In this document: positions 34,636 through 47,298 of the stretch, piece by piece | Layout of the letters: every line of letters begins with the position of its first letter | Position numbering within the stretch: position 1 is the stretch's first letter | From: Phlebopus portentosus | Taxonomy: Eukaryota > Basidiomycota > Agaricomycetes > Boletales > Boletinellaceae | Reading direction: 5' to 3' | Assembly (NCBI GenBank): GCA_037892935.1 | Contig: JAYXKI010000005.1 | Location: 1,054,001-1,118,000, forward strand | DNA length: 64,000 bases | Position numbers and translations under genes: made by a program | Notes under the pieces: model-generated | The model's database searches: none | Told to the model about the DNA's origin: nothing | Seen by the model: the letters and a program-made list of their open reading frames with translations, nothing else

Positions 34636-36227
34636 TCAGGCTAGAACCTTTGAGAACGGCATCTCCTTTGTGGGCTGCAGCCAATTCTTCTCGTCGTAAA
34701 CCACATGGGGAGGAGATTCAATCATATGAAACGTATACGCAAATCGAGTGAATGGACTTAGATTGCGTTCGGACTTGTGCAGAACGCTTCCATGAATGAT
34801 AACTAGGTCACCTGTATCACAAAAGGTAAAAACAAAATACATCAGCAAAAGGTTTGGGTTGAGAAAGGTTAGACGCCCCCTCGAAAAAAGAGGGAGGAAG
34901 AAAGATTTCACCTGGTTCGCACGTCTCCAGAACATATTTGCCCTGTGGTTTTGGAGGTGCCTCCGAAATTGGAACCAGCTCTTCGAACCCCGTTCCACCA
35001 CCCGGCAGTCGGACGAATCGTTTCGTAATAGGCGCCGTCTTGTGCGATCCCGGGAGGAAAGAGAGTGCACCGTTCTCTGCCGTGCATTTTTCAAGCGCGA
35101 ACCAGAAGCCCAGAGCGGATGGTGGATCCGTGTACTTTTTTGTGAAGGAAGATGGCAGTCAGCTCTGCAATCTAATCTAGTACATCCTCGGGTCTGGAAA
35201 ACTTCACTCACTAAAAATGTCCTTGGGAATGAGCCGGAATGCGAGTTTGAGTCAGTTCCTATGCGCATTTAGATGAGGCAGAAGCTCGATGCTCACGAAT
35301 CGTTATGCTCGTTGACTGGTACAAGGAAGTCAAAATTTACTAGTCTGGTCTAGTCCAGGGAGATATCATACCCTCTCCACCGATTTGTGGCTGCTTCGTG
35401 ATCACCATGGATTGCAGAGCTACCAAAATAGCAGCTCACAAGTAAGACTGCTTGTCTGCCAGCGCTCCATGCACTTAGAAAGCTCACCAACTGGATCCTT
35501 ATGGAACTTCAGATCGCGCACGAGAGACTTAACTCGGTCATTTTCTAACGTAACTTTCCTAAATGCAGGATCCAATTCATGCAAGGCTGGTCAACGTAAT
35601 CAAGAAATGAACTTCATGCTAAGTGCGACCGAGGAGAGATGCTCACCGTGTCCAATCTTATTCACCGCTTTTGTCTTATCCCGAGTGAGCTTACCCTGCG
35701 CATCGACTGCGTCCTCTTCGAGGAAGAAGCGTATCTTGTCACCGGACGTCAAGAAGTAGTCATCTCCAACGTGATTATCGTCTCCCGTCGTGAATTTAGT
35801 CTGAAATACAGAATATCTGTGCATGAGACTGCTCCTTGCCTAACAGGAAGAATGGATTGCCGCTCTCACCTTCGGATGATTCTCGATATCAAACTCATCA
35901 AGGAGTTGCTTTGCTCTGTTGAGCAGCTCATCCGTCTGCTCAGGCGATAAGAACTGCCGGATACAAAGGTAGCTGGACCGTGATTACAAGCATTCAGTTA
36001 ATCATTGGCCAGCGTTCATTCACTTCAGCGAAACAACACGAAACGGCCGCCAAAATGACGGCCATCCGAGTGTACCGCTGGCAAGGAACTCACCCGTCTC
36101 TGTCAAACTAACGTCGGCATAAGAGTTAAGCTACTGAAGGCAGACAACTGAAAGACGTCGCAAGTGCCGGCCAATTCACCTGATCAATTTGGTCCTGGGT
36201 AAGGTATTCGAGTTGCTCTATTGCCAT
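34636..36227 (-). CDS. PHYHD1-like Fe(II)/2-oxoglutarate dioxygenase (phytanoyl-CoA dioxygenase family)
   Basis: Start ATG at 36227 (MAIEQLEYLTQDQIDQ). Conserved blocks in order: LSPEQTDELLNRAKQLLDEF; DDYFLTSGDKIRFFLEEDA; NKIGHGEHELDPAFRKV; VITKQPQIGGEV; the iron motif NEHNDSTFLYTDPP with HxD; LGFWFALEKCTAENGALSF; the LPGSH block; GDLVIIHGSVLHKSERNLS with the distal His; and YTFHMIESP with NWLQPTKEMPF at the C-terminus. This matches human PHYHD1 along its length. The HxD segment sits on a 19-nt exon (35315-35297) and the following STFL on a 10-nt exon (35221-35212), both with good splice sites and correct phase. Fe(II)/2-oxoglutarate hydroxylase activity is expected; the substrate is unknown. 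Confidence 0.88.
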
Positions 36228-36865
36228 CGAAGTTGTCGATCAATATGCAGGCTAGTTATCGACGTAGTGGTTACTGTCAGAGTTCCAGTGATGGTGCAGC
36301 GCTGGCTGCTCAGCGATATGTCCAATTTGATTACCCACTCTTGATAAGCCGATAAGAATACACTTCTAAACGACTTTGAACCCAGTCACACAGCGCTGAA
36401 ATCTGAAAATCCGCAATCGTCTATTTGTCTACTAATACAGTCCCGCGCCCTCATTCACGAGGGCGAGAAAACGGAGATATAAGTAACGAGAAAATCCACA
36501 AAGGAATGAAAAGACAAGCGAAAGACAATGGAGCAGGATAAAGAGCAAAGAGGAATCCAGGTAAAGAGAAGCGAGGAACGTCGGAAACCAAATGTCATCG
36601 CATGCATCTGACACCGGGCAAAATGAAACAGATCACTATAGTACCTTTGAAAAGCGAATTAGAAATACCCCGGACACTGCTTTGGGTCCTCCAAATGTTT
36701 GTTAAGTAGCACATGATGTAAAATGCATGGAGAGATTTGCATGCTGTGATGACAAGTGAGAAAGAAGCAAGATAGTAAGAAAATATGTAGTAAACGACAA
36801 TGTTGGTTGAGAACATGGTAGAATTCGGGAGGCATAAAGGAGAGAGACTATGCAGGGCAAGGAAA
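36228..36865. other. Intergenic: dioxygenase promoter and CDC24 3' flank
   Basis: No coding region is supported. The minus-strand frames here lack family features. The left part is the dioxygenase promoter; the right part is probably the CDC24 3' UTR. Confidence 0.5.
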
Positions 36866-39800
36866 TCAAGATACGTGGAGCGTCACTTGATTGCTCGATT
36901 GCATCGAGTCGAATGCCATTTGGACGTCTTCTGTCGATCCTAGGGAAACCATGTCTCCGTCCTCATCGATGTACTTGACTTTGAGCGGACCGTCGTCTCG
37001 CCGAGGCCCGCATAATCTGATCTTCTTCCCAACCTTCTCCACCAGTTCCTCGTATTCTATCGTCTTTGGTACTTGGATCGCGAATATGTCATCAAGGAAG
37101 TATACCTTCACCTTCACCAACGGTACTCCCATCCCCTGGGGCACGACGGACGATGGCTTTTGTAAATACACTTGCGACCGAGATGGACGTAAGGTTGTTC
37201 CAGGAAGAGAGGAATCACTCGATCCGTATGGGGTGATTGGTGAGGCACTATGAGGGGAGTAATCAGAGCTTTCCCCGGTTGATTCACTCGACCCGCTCCC
37301 CCTCTTGTTGCTCGAGGAAGAATCCATTACTGATCCCTTTGAGATCTCAGCCCAGTTCGATTTAGGCAAGGGCGGGGGCTGTGATGGCGGCGGAGGATGG
37401 TATGCGCTCGGCTGACTCGCACTACGCGACCGCATAGTCGGCCTTAACGGAGCCCGATTAAGCGTAGTCACTGTACGATCGTTCTCATTACTGTCATAGT
37501 GAGAGTTCAACCTGTTTGCGCTAAATTTACTTCGAAGCGTGGGCAGCGGCCGAGAAGCAATCCCGGGACCAAAGCTCATATCCGACGCATCCGACGTCAT
37601 ACGAGAAGGTGCAGGAGGTCTACCGTGCAAAAGTGGGTTGGGCAATGCGCCCACTGGCGGTGGTGGCGGCGGTGGCATCGGCGGGCCGTTTTTTCGCCAC
37701 TGGCGTAAAGTGGCCCCATCCTGATCCTCTGTTCGAGCGCGGGGTCGATCGTACGCTCCGTTGTTTCACGTTCTTGGACCATACTTTGAGCGACATTACC
37801 ACGGCGAGTTCCTATCGGAGTACCACGTCCAGACGAAGAGGCATAATATGAACCATATTGATACTCGTCATAGTCATCGTATCCGTGATCAACGTCCTGA
37901 GGATAGCCACTGGGACCGGCTGTGGCTGCAGCCGCAGCGAAATAAGCGCCATTCGAAACACTACTTTCCCGACTCCGATGGTCATCATAGTCGAAAGAAG
38001 TAGGCGGATAGCGTCTCGTAGTGGACGAAGGACCAGAGATAGGAGACATAACGCTCTGATTTGAAGTAGACGACAGCTTACGAGCCATGTCTAGATGTCG
38101 CAGTTGCGAAGGATTTGTGCTGTTCGCCTGTACAGTTGCGTTTCGTTGTGGCTCCGAACCTCTGCGCGCCTGCGTTCTTGCGATGAGGGCGTTAATAGCA
38201 GTTTCCCACTTGTTCAGTTGCTCTTCTGATCGGCACCGCAGAGTGAAATACTCATTGTCGTCATCTCCTCTCCACCAGACTTGTAGAGAATATTGAGGAC
38301 CTTCACGACGAAAACGCTTAGAACTAGTCGGAATGAAATTACATGCACCCCACTCACCAGGCGTGACACTACGACGAGTGTGTGTTACATTGTTCAAAAA
38401 AATGCGGCCCTTCAAAAGAAGGGGGTGTTCTTTTTTCTGGATAATCCCGGGCCGCCAGGCGTTGGCATAGGCTGCTTCTTGAGGATAGAGTTGCTCTTGC
38501 TGCTTTTCCGAATAGTCCCACCATTTGCCGTTGGTAATACCTCCTTGCAGCATAGAATGATTTTCTCGAAAAGGAAGACGTGGTATTCCCGGTCGATATC
38601 CATCTTCATGACCATGAAAATGTCTTCGAGAATAAGTTCGCCAAAATTATTAAGATGGTGACCCTTCCAGTCTTCCACCCGAGCTTCCAAGCTCGCTACA
38701 GTCTGTGCATTTTCCGATCGTCGCTGTGCTTCATTAATTCTGTCCGCAATTCGCTTTGCTGCTTCCAACCCCTTTTCAAGCTCCTCGAAGTACGGGTAGT
38801 CAGTATTCGCCGCAGCTTTGACGAGAGACTAGTTCGGCAGTCGATCAGCTGCGCACATACCCAACAAAAACCCAATTGATACATACCTCTAATAAAAGAG
38901 GATACTTGCAGATCCGTTGAACGGGCTTGATGAGGAACGCGGGCAGCTCGGACTTCGCATTAATGAGGTTCACAGTCTAGAATGGGAAAAGCCGTGAGAA
39001 TGTGATAACCCAAATGCGGCAACACAAGAAACTACTGTGTTGAAAGTTCACGTCGCCACGGAATGTGCCGTAGCAAAAGTAAGGGTCGTCACCTCAGTTG
39101 CCATACAGGCAAACTGAAGGCAACTCGAGGGAGGAACCGGGGTATAATACGTACCATAAGATTCGATTCTACAGTCAATAGAATATCCATCGCCTCTGAA
39201 TAATTAGCACAGTACGGCTCATAGACGGAAAACTCGTTTTCCTATTGTTCCAATTACGGGGAATGGAGCCAAAGGGCACAAACAAAGGCGATTAAAACCG
39301 GATGAACGTATGATATACATCCGGTGAAAATGCAGGGAACATGAAAATAGGAGCAAGAAGAAAACAAAAGGTCTAATTAGTGTTTCTTAGCAAAACAGAG
39401 GGGTGCACAACACGTACATTCTCGATGAAATGAAGCCCCCAACGTTGTTCTTTCCATGGCAACTCCGCTACACCCTCAAGCTTAATCAGGAAACGTCGCT
39501 GAAAGTCAAGGAGTTTGCTGAGACCAGGGAATAGGAGATGAATGGTATCCTGGTCTATTGCGCTGGTCGCATTCAAAGCATTAGCATATTTCTGCAGATC
39601 GACATTAGATGCATCAGCTTGTTACTTGGCGAGGCAGGGTGGCAACGAACCTGCATGTGTTCCAAGTCTTGTACGTATTTACGCTCCGTCTCCACGATCT
39701 CGCGTATGATGTTGTTGCGGGCATTTTCCTGGGCGTTTGCGGGGGTAGAATGCATCGGTGAGTCTGGGTTAATCAGAGAATCCGTGGACTCGTGCGAAGG

Positions 39801-40425
39801 AAGCAACGCAGGCGGTGACACGGGCGGTGCCTCTTGGAAGCAGTCGTCCGGCAGACGATCAACAAGCCGAGTGACGCAGTTTACAACCTAGGGCAAATGT
39901 GAATTGAGATGAGGATGGGAGGTAAGGAATAAAGGCACGTACCTTGACGAAGCCTTCTGTAGTACTCCGATCCAGCAGTTGAGTCGCGGTGAATTGTTCA
40001 GACGTATCAAAGAGGTCTGGATTGTTTCCAATTGCCATTGCAAAGTGAACGATGGCCTTTTTCGCGGCCTTGCTGTTCTGAACATCGATGGACTCCGGGT
40101 TCGTTTCGACGTTGTTGATTGGGGCGACATTTGGCAGTAGGTTATGTAAAAAGCAGAGCGGGACACCAAGCGCAAAGCAATCCCAAAGTTGGGTGACTGG
40201 GTCGACTGATGTACGAGTCTCTGAGCCCAAGCCGACGGCAAAGTACGCAGGGAAGGAGTGGATGCGGAGGAGGCGAGCGCGGAGTTGGGAACATTGCTGG
40301 TAAAGAGAGGTGGAGGAGGCGGCGGACTTATTGAGGAAGGTGTTGTGGGCGACGGGGGTATCGATCTGAAGGCCCGCCGTTGAGATGACCGACTTTTTGC
40401 GGCCTGCGACTGCGGCGGCAGACAT
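36866..40425 (-). CDS. CDC24: Cdc24 guanine-nucleotide exchange factor for Cdc42
   Basis: Start ATG at 40425 (MSAAAVAGRKKSVISTAG). The calponin-homology-like CDC24 N-terminal region includes LWDCFALGVPLCFLHNLL and FTATQLLDRSTTEGFVKV. The Dbl-homology domain runs from about 39790 (NNIIREIVETERKYVQDLEH) through LLFPGLSKLLDFQRRFL and ELPAFLIKPVQRICKYPLLL. The PH domain runs from about 38660 (LNNFGELILEDIFMV) to YFTLRCRSEEQLNKWETAI. A Pro/Ser linker contains seven prolines in a row. The C-terminal PB1 domain (LVKVKVYFLDDIFAIQVPK, then VKYIDEDGDMVSLGSTEDVQ) ends at the TGA at 36866-36868. In yeasts Cdc24 activates Cdc42 for polarity and mating; PB1 binds the Bem1/Scd2 scaffold. A 56-nt intron after GCTCAAA near 37780 joins the linker frames. 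Confidence 0.93.
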
Positions 40426-43400
40426 TATGCGGCAGCGAGGGGACGCGGACTAGGCGGCCACGAGCTTTGAGATGGCGGGAGGACAGGACTTGTGGGATGG
40501 TTATGCACAAGTGTTGGGTGTGGGATGGAACTGGTCGTATACAAGGTCTTATTCCAAATATGGTATATTGCTCTCAGGAAAGTCTGTGTCTCTACCATCA
40601 CAGCATCACGCAGTCACGTAACAGGACCCACGTCTATGGCTCGCCATTAAGGGTCCGGACCCTTGCATATGATCTCCCTTTGGTCTAGCCTCGTCTTCCC
40701 GCTTTTTTGCCTTCTTCCTCTGAATATTTTCACTTTTCATTTTCCTTTCTTTTCTTTTCTTTTCTTTTGCTTCTTACTCTGCGTCTGCGTCCTCAGCTTG
40801 TCTATTTTTGCTTAATTTAAATACAGAAACCGCATGCCGAATCACACTGGTATCACGTCTACCTTTGACTGATGGTTTGTCTCATCACTCGTTGCTATGT
40901 CCATGGGCATCGTTTCGTCGACTAAATCATGCATGAGATGGAAGCATCCAATTGAACAACTCGTTCCCTCACACCTTATTTTTCCCTTCCCAGTTCTCCG
41001 CGAGAAAGCCCGTTTATTCACACTACCATTTCCTCTGCGTTATGTGGCGTACTTATCCTCGTCGCTCGCAGAACGACGCCACAAAACTTCGGAAAAAAGG
41101 AGACGGGGACCCATGAGATCACATCTAATCATGATAACCTCATTGTGGAATTAAGGTAAATCTTTACCGAAGCCCTTTGCTCCTTTTCGATTACCAGATC
41201 CGTTTCGAATTCAGTTCTTTGTGCTGCTAGAGGAGCCCCATGCAAGCAAAAACGTCACTTCTCAGCCTGAGTCAATGTAATGTGAAGGTTCACGGCTTCT
41301 CATGTACCCCTGAGGAATCATCGACTCCGGCCTCTTCCTCATCCTGCCGCATATAGCTCAATGTCCTCAGATTCGTAACCGATATGCCAAGCAAGGTTAA
41401 CCACGGGATTATATAACTCTAAGAACCCGCGAGCTGCCGAACGAACTAAATACCAAAGTCAACATGTTCTTCCCGAACATTAAGCTTACCAGTGTTTCTA
41501 AGGGGACAAACAGCCGGAAGCCGTCTAAGACGGTTCCTTTACCCTCAAACCGAATGTCAGAATGCGGTGCCCAATGTTCGCTCAAACTCTCCTGATGGCA
41601 ATGTGCTTGTGTCACACTGCTCGGAGTGTGGGCTGTCATGATTCATCCCGCCGCGTTCTTCCTTGTGCAGACAAGGGTCCCGATTCTGTCCCCGACATAC
41701 ATACATGAAGGAAATTCTGACCGAAGTTTCAGCAGGCTCCGCATCATTCTACAATCAAAGCTTGCACATGCCCCCTTTTTCCTAACCGAAACTCTCCGCC
41801 ATTTAGTATGTGTATATTTTATTTATTTCGCCTGGCCATTTCTATCGACCGTTGCTGGTCTCCAAGAAGAAATCTTTAGCTCGCGGCAGCATTCTCCTTC
41901 AGTCCGGATCGGAGCCTGGCTCGCTCTCTGGACTCGACTAGATGGAACATCATCATACACAGTTCATTTGGATCAAGATCAAGTCCTTCACAAACTCCGG
42001 CCCTCGGGTCAGCGGGTATATCTGTGTAGCGGTGGGAAGTTTGGCGCTCACGTCTGATCTACGAGAAAGTTACGGACACCTCTCAAACGCCTGCCGCACA
42101 CCGGTGAAAGTAAATTTTCTTCAGCGAGATGACGAAAACGCCTCCACAACGCGCCCATCTAGCTTCCGGTAGCGACAAGCACTTCGTAAAGATTTGCTCC
42201 AAAAAGTTTGACCAGTGAGGTGATAGAGCCGCGTATACCAGAATATTCTCGGCATAACCAGATCAGAACGATTTTGTCGATGTTCTCACCGAACCCGACC
42301 GTGGGCGTCACTTCTCAATGTCCAGAGAAGAAGCGGCCAAGATACACGGACTCTGTAATCGTACAGGAGCAGGCGGATTACTTTAGCCCGCCAATGAGGT
42401 GTACTCACTGTAATATTGGCAGAACATGACTAGTTCTAAAATGAATTATAATTCGCGCGCACTTCAGTCAAATATCAGAGAAAAAGAAGCTTCTTCAACG
42501 ATCAGCATACGGATGGATTGCTAATAATGGAACAAGATAAAATACATATTATGTACTACACTGAAACTTGTAAACTACTTGAGAATCCATAGCGCCTTCT
42601 GAACGGCCCAGGGATATGCATACCACTAAAATGAAGTATTCTTGCATTGGCTCCCTTCTTGAAGGATATCCTACTCTGAGAAGACTACAGACAAAATCAT
42701 CACAAACAGAACCATGTCGCGAAACTAGATTTGTGAGTACAGACGGATACGTGTCCCTGTAACTCCGCAAGAATTCTGATCCATGCCTACCCGTAATATT
42801 GGCGTAGGATTAATACATTCGGCAACCCGTCTCTTCCCAGACAATGCGCATGTCAATGACGTATGCCGACCCGGTCTTGAATATAATACCATCTATCCAC
42901 AAGACGGACACCCAAACCGGTCGTGAAACGATTATAACGGAGCAATATTTGACGGATCAGTCAAAGTAAACGCACAAACCGTCACATCACAGACAAACGG
43001 AGTATAGTCGTGCCTCATGATACTATCTGATCATGATCTTCAGTCTGGGTTGCTTTGAGTTCTTGTATGTATTTTCAGATGCAAATCTATCAAGCGCCTT
43101 AGATGCATGAATGAGCGCCCAACCTCTCCCAACTCATTCATCGTTCTGGTGCATCACATATCATATTCTCGCCTCGATTTAGCGGGCCGAGTGGCTTCGG
43201 GATGAGACATGGGAGATGACTGAGAAAATCGAAGTGGTTACCGTGCATAACTCCAGATCAGGAATCCCGCATTCCAGGGAACTTCTCTGAAGAAGGTTTC
43301 TCGGTGAGACAAAAAAATGTGCCCAGCAAAGGTAGACCCTGTAGACTGACTGTAGACCTGCGATTTACAAGTCGTGTGCGAATTTCGAAATGACCGATGC

Positions 43401-43952
43401 GTTATTACGGAGAAGATCAAAGGGGCTAGGAGACTCTGCGGACGATAAGACTAAGGTTCGGCCCACAGAATAATCAGATTACCTCCTTTTCGTTCTTGCA
43501 TCGGTGATGGCAAGATTGAACCTCGATTTTGTTCGTAGAATGATATATTTGATGGCCGAAGACCGAACTTCAGCAACCTCCAAATCCAACGATGGAAATA
43601 AATCTCTTTGCGATAAGGACAGCCATGCAGACCCGGCTGGTAGAAACTGGAATAGGTTTCCACCAGCGAGGTAAATTCGATGTGAAGACGAATCTGAAGT
43701 TCACAGCGAATCAGTATCGCCGACTACAGGACCGTTGTGAAGGAAGCATTCAGCACTCCGTCGAGCCTTGATGACTGTTCTCATCTAAGTGAATGCTTTA
43801 CTTGTATCTCATACCAGAGTTGAAGTAGTGCGTCACAGAGTATATGTAACGATGCTGATCGTGACGGATAGAGTAATGCTTGTCACGCAACGTAGTGTCG
43901 AGGTCCTTCGTTCGTGCTTTGAGGTATTCAGGGGGCCTCGAAGGAAGAACTA
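40426..43952. other. Gene-poor 3.5-kb block between CDC24 and the Rap1-like gene
   Basis: By far the longest gap in a window where genes otherwise lie 0.1-1.2 kb apart. Frames up to about 140 codons occur (for example 41626-42057 plus), but none shows domain motifs, a good ATG with splice partners or coding-like composition. A (CTTTT)n pyrimidine repeat lies at 40745-40769. No transposase, reverse transcriptase, terminal repeat or tRNA was recognised. It may hold long divergent promoters, non-coding RNA or decayed sequence. Confidence 0.55.
40745..40769 (+). repeat. Pentanucleotide (CTTTT)n microsatellite
   Basis: About four to five tandem CTTTT units lie in the pyrimidine-rich region roughly 320-345 bp upstream of the CDC24 start codon. 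It may be part of the CDC24 promoter. Confidence 0.8.
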
Positions 43953-46750
43953 ATGCCACGGTCTAATCGTACTACCAATCGAACCAATTCAACGCCCGCC
44001 GCTGCGTCGGGCAGCAGCGCCGTCAACAATGAGCTCTTTTGGAGCCCATGATGGGCACGCCCTTGCAAATATACATTGAGAAAGATGTTGACGATAGAGA
44101 CCAACTCGTAGAACTTATAACGGTGAGTCCGACTTTACTGCTGCTGCGCGGCCCTTCGTCGCGTCGAACAGGCCGCGCTGAACGTGTATTCGGACAGAAA
44201 CATGGTGGACAAGTATCGCCTGGCTACAGTGGTGTTCCCTACTTACTCGGTGAGCGCGTTTTCGCGCTGTTTGGACGAGGCCAAAATGGCTCGCCTGCTC
44301 ACACATCTCTTTAGTCGACCCACACACCGAATCCGGTCAAAGCCTGTATCGTCAATACGCGGGGAAGAAGGGAAAAATTGTCTTGAGCTTTCGATGGATT
44401 CATGAATGTATCCGTGCGAATGAGCTCCAGACTTACCACACCAATTGGGGAGGATGCAGAGTCTTTGGTAACGAACAGTATGTTCTGTTATGCGCTCAAT
44501 GTGTTCGATGGCTCATCTGTGATTGTTCTTTTCGTTCAGGGTACGGCCTCGGTCTGCTCCAGGTGCGAATGGGGCATCTTCGAGCCATCCTACTGCCGCA
44601 TCACAGCGACCAGTACCTACGCAAACTTCAGTCCCTCATATTCATCCTTCTCTCCAGTCCCAGGTACAGATACCGCAGCCACAGCAGCCGCAACAGCCTC
44701 AACACACAACTCAGCACGTTCCGCCTCAACCTCAGCTTCAGCATCAACCTCAGCCTCCGCAGTCGCAGCAGCCGTCTCATTCTAGTAGCCATGCTGCGCC
44801 TACTCGCACCAGCCACTGCAGGGTACGCAACCTCAGTTACTACCTCCGGGGACTCCTCTTGGAACACCGGGATTCGCATACACGGTGTATCCTGGCCAGG
44901 GCACTCAGCACCAAGCCTCCCGGACTTCGTTGGCTCCTCAAGGACCTCCACAGACGTGGCAGACAGCGACTGGAATCACATCTCATCAGCAGCATCCGGC
45001 GCATATGCAGATATTACCTACTCGGTCACAGAACCCTTATGCACGCGACAGCCAGTGGGCGGATTCTACGCCCACGTTTTCACATCTAAGTGAAAGCCAA
45101 TTGCCACCGATGAGCGATCCCCAGACTGCGGCCTATTACGATCAGCGGTATAGAGACGAACAACATTGGTCTGAAGCTGATTATTATGACCAATCACAAG
45201 TATGTAGCCTCTTGCTTATTTCCTATCTGGCGGATCTTCTCATTGTTTACAACACTTGCTATTAGAGCTATGAAACTCCCTATCAACATGACCAGTATGT
45301 ACCAATTGCGGGGCCATCTACTGCTGCGATAGACCAGCAAGTCGCTCCTCCACCTGCTCCTGATCCTAATCAAGACGCAAGTCTGCCTTCGGACTCCGCG
45401 CAAGCACCGCAAAGCCCAGCACCACCTAGTCTGAGAGAAGAACCCAGAGGACGGAGACGGACGAGGACTCTGGTTAGTAAGAGATGTTTGTCACTGAACG
45501 AAAACTGATTATATTATCTCAAGCCCGCCGCCCCTGCATCGTCGCTTGTATTGAACAGGCGTCACCCACCCGCACGCTCACCGACACCTCCCACCCGAGT
45601 GATTAAAAGCACTTATGGAGGCAACCTGTTCACTGCAGATGATATTGAATATCTTAAAAAATACATTGATTATTGCCAGGAGCAAGGACTGGTCTTGAGG
45701 TTAGTTCTCGATTTTCTCGAAATGAATTGAATTTGGTGCCTGACATTGAGCTTCAGTTTGCGCGAAATCTGCGAACGCGTTGCTGTTAAAGTTTGTGTCT
45801 GCTTCCTATCAGCATAAACTTGCACTGACCCTGAATCATTTCTCTCTCCAGGCACCTCATCACTCGTGAGTCCCTCAACTTAGCCCTCGATGAAACACCA
45901 AAACTTAGTTTACCGCGGTATACAGATTCTACAGCTGGCGCAGATATTGCAATAAACATCAAATTCGGCTAGGTGGTTATGCAATGGATATTGATTCTCG
46001 AACTCCTTCTCCTAATCGACAGGAGGATGAAAATGGAATTGCAATAGATGACGTAGAGAATACGAACGCTCCGACTCTGACCGGAGATGGTCCGTTCACA
46101 ATTGACGCGGCGATGCGTATGTACCATGAACGAGGCATGCGGAATCGTTCTCCGACTCCTCCCAGAGCCTTATACAGGAGTACGACTGGAAAAGGTGTTG
46201 CATTTACTAGCGACGATATCTCGTTTCTATGCAAATTTCTGGCCCACAGAAAGTCTGTTCTCGATTAAGTTATATTGCGTCGGGCAAACGGTACTAACGT
46301 TCGTCCAAGGTTACAGGGACGATTGGACATGGTCAGCTTTTGGAAAGATGTCTCCCAGAAAGCACCACATCATTCTCGCGCATCGTGGATGAAGTATTAC
46401 CGACGGCATAAACACGAGCTCAACCGTGTGGAAGGTGACGCGCCTCCACCGGCACCACCGACCAAGAAGATGCGGTATGGGCGTAACGATGATATTCTTC
46501 TTGCGCATTACTTTCGGTATCCGCCAATGGGTACTTCAGACCAGATCTTTCAAGAATTTGCAAAAACTGTAAGCCTCGGTTTGCTTCAATTTGTATGGCC
46601 TGCAGGGTCTGAGTTGATATCTTTCAGCATCCACACCATCCGTGGAAGGGGTGGCAGGAGCACCATCGTATACACAAAGCAAAGATTGACCATCTGATCC
46701 AGCGATTAAACAACGGCGAGACGATAGAACCAGGAGAAGAGGACGACTAA
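43953..46750 (+). CDS. RAP1: Rap1-like telomere protein: BRCT plus three Myb-like modules
   Basis: The BRCT part reads PLQIYIEKDVDDRDQLVELI, KHGGQVSPGYSGVPYLL and KIVLSFRWIHECIRANEL with the W..C signature. A Gln/Pro-rich linker (44640-44780) follows. Three Myb-like modules come next: FTADDIEYLKKYIDYCQ to SFYSWRRYCNKHQIRL, using a 14-nt exon at 45852-45865; FTSDDISFLCKFL to SRASWMKYYRRHKHEL; and GRNDDILLAHYFRY to HPWKGWQEHHRIHKAK. The stop is at 46748-46750. Rap1/TERF2IP proteins join BRCT to one or two Myb domains at telomeres, so three is unusual. The 5' end is uncertain: an ATG at 43953 gives a good N-terminus up to NNELF, then the frame breaks near 44040. An in-frame ATG at 44048 is the alternative start. 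Splicing near 44770-44830 is also unresolved. Confidence 0.8.
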
Positions 46751-47298
46751 TTGGCTGTATTCCCTCAGGATTCATTCACTTTTAACTCCGCTCTTTTGGG
46801 TTATAGGTCAGACGCGATGTATCAATAGGCAGGCAGCAAACCAGAGCAGTATCCATCTCATTCAACTTTTAAGAGAAGACTCGAAGGGGGTGTCCAGTTT
46901 AGTCTTTTTTTTTCTGACTAGAAATTGTCTGCGGCACGTACGCTTTGTTTGATATCTCCTAAGTCTTTCTTTATCCGAAATGCTTCCTGTGAGTCCGCAA
47001 GGTACTGTGACCCGGAGGCAGACTGGACATTTCAACACATCGACTGATATCATTGATGCTTGATCATGTGGTGCCTTGTCCACGATACGAATTGAGGCGA
47101 AGCTAAAGGGAACATACAGTCAAGTGCGTCCAGAACTCGACTTATGCAGTTTTCACTCGCTTACATGTAATTTGACCGCAGTGGAGCCATTCTTCAATCG
47201 GGATCATGATACTGTTCTTACATGTTCTGACGACAATGATGGCCCAGAAACGATGCTACGATAGAACACAAAGTACTAAAGCTACCTTCGTCATGATG
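46751..47298. other. Intergenic between convergent RAP1-like and pectinase genes
   Basis: It contains the 3' flanks of two converging genes. No reading frame with family features was seen. Confidence 0.5.

Noticed and set aside
36432..36816. Two short hydrophobic minus-strand frames
   Set aside because: They lie in the CDC24 3' flank, overlap each other in different frames and show no signal peptide or family pattern.
41626..42057. 143-codon plus-strand frame in the gene-poor block
   Set aside because: It starts at GTG, has no recognisable motif and no partner exons with good splice sites; not enough to call a gene.
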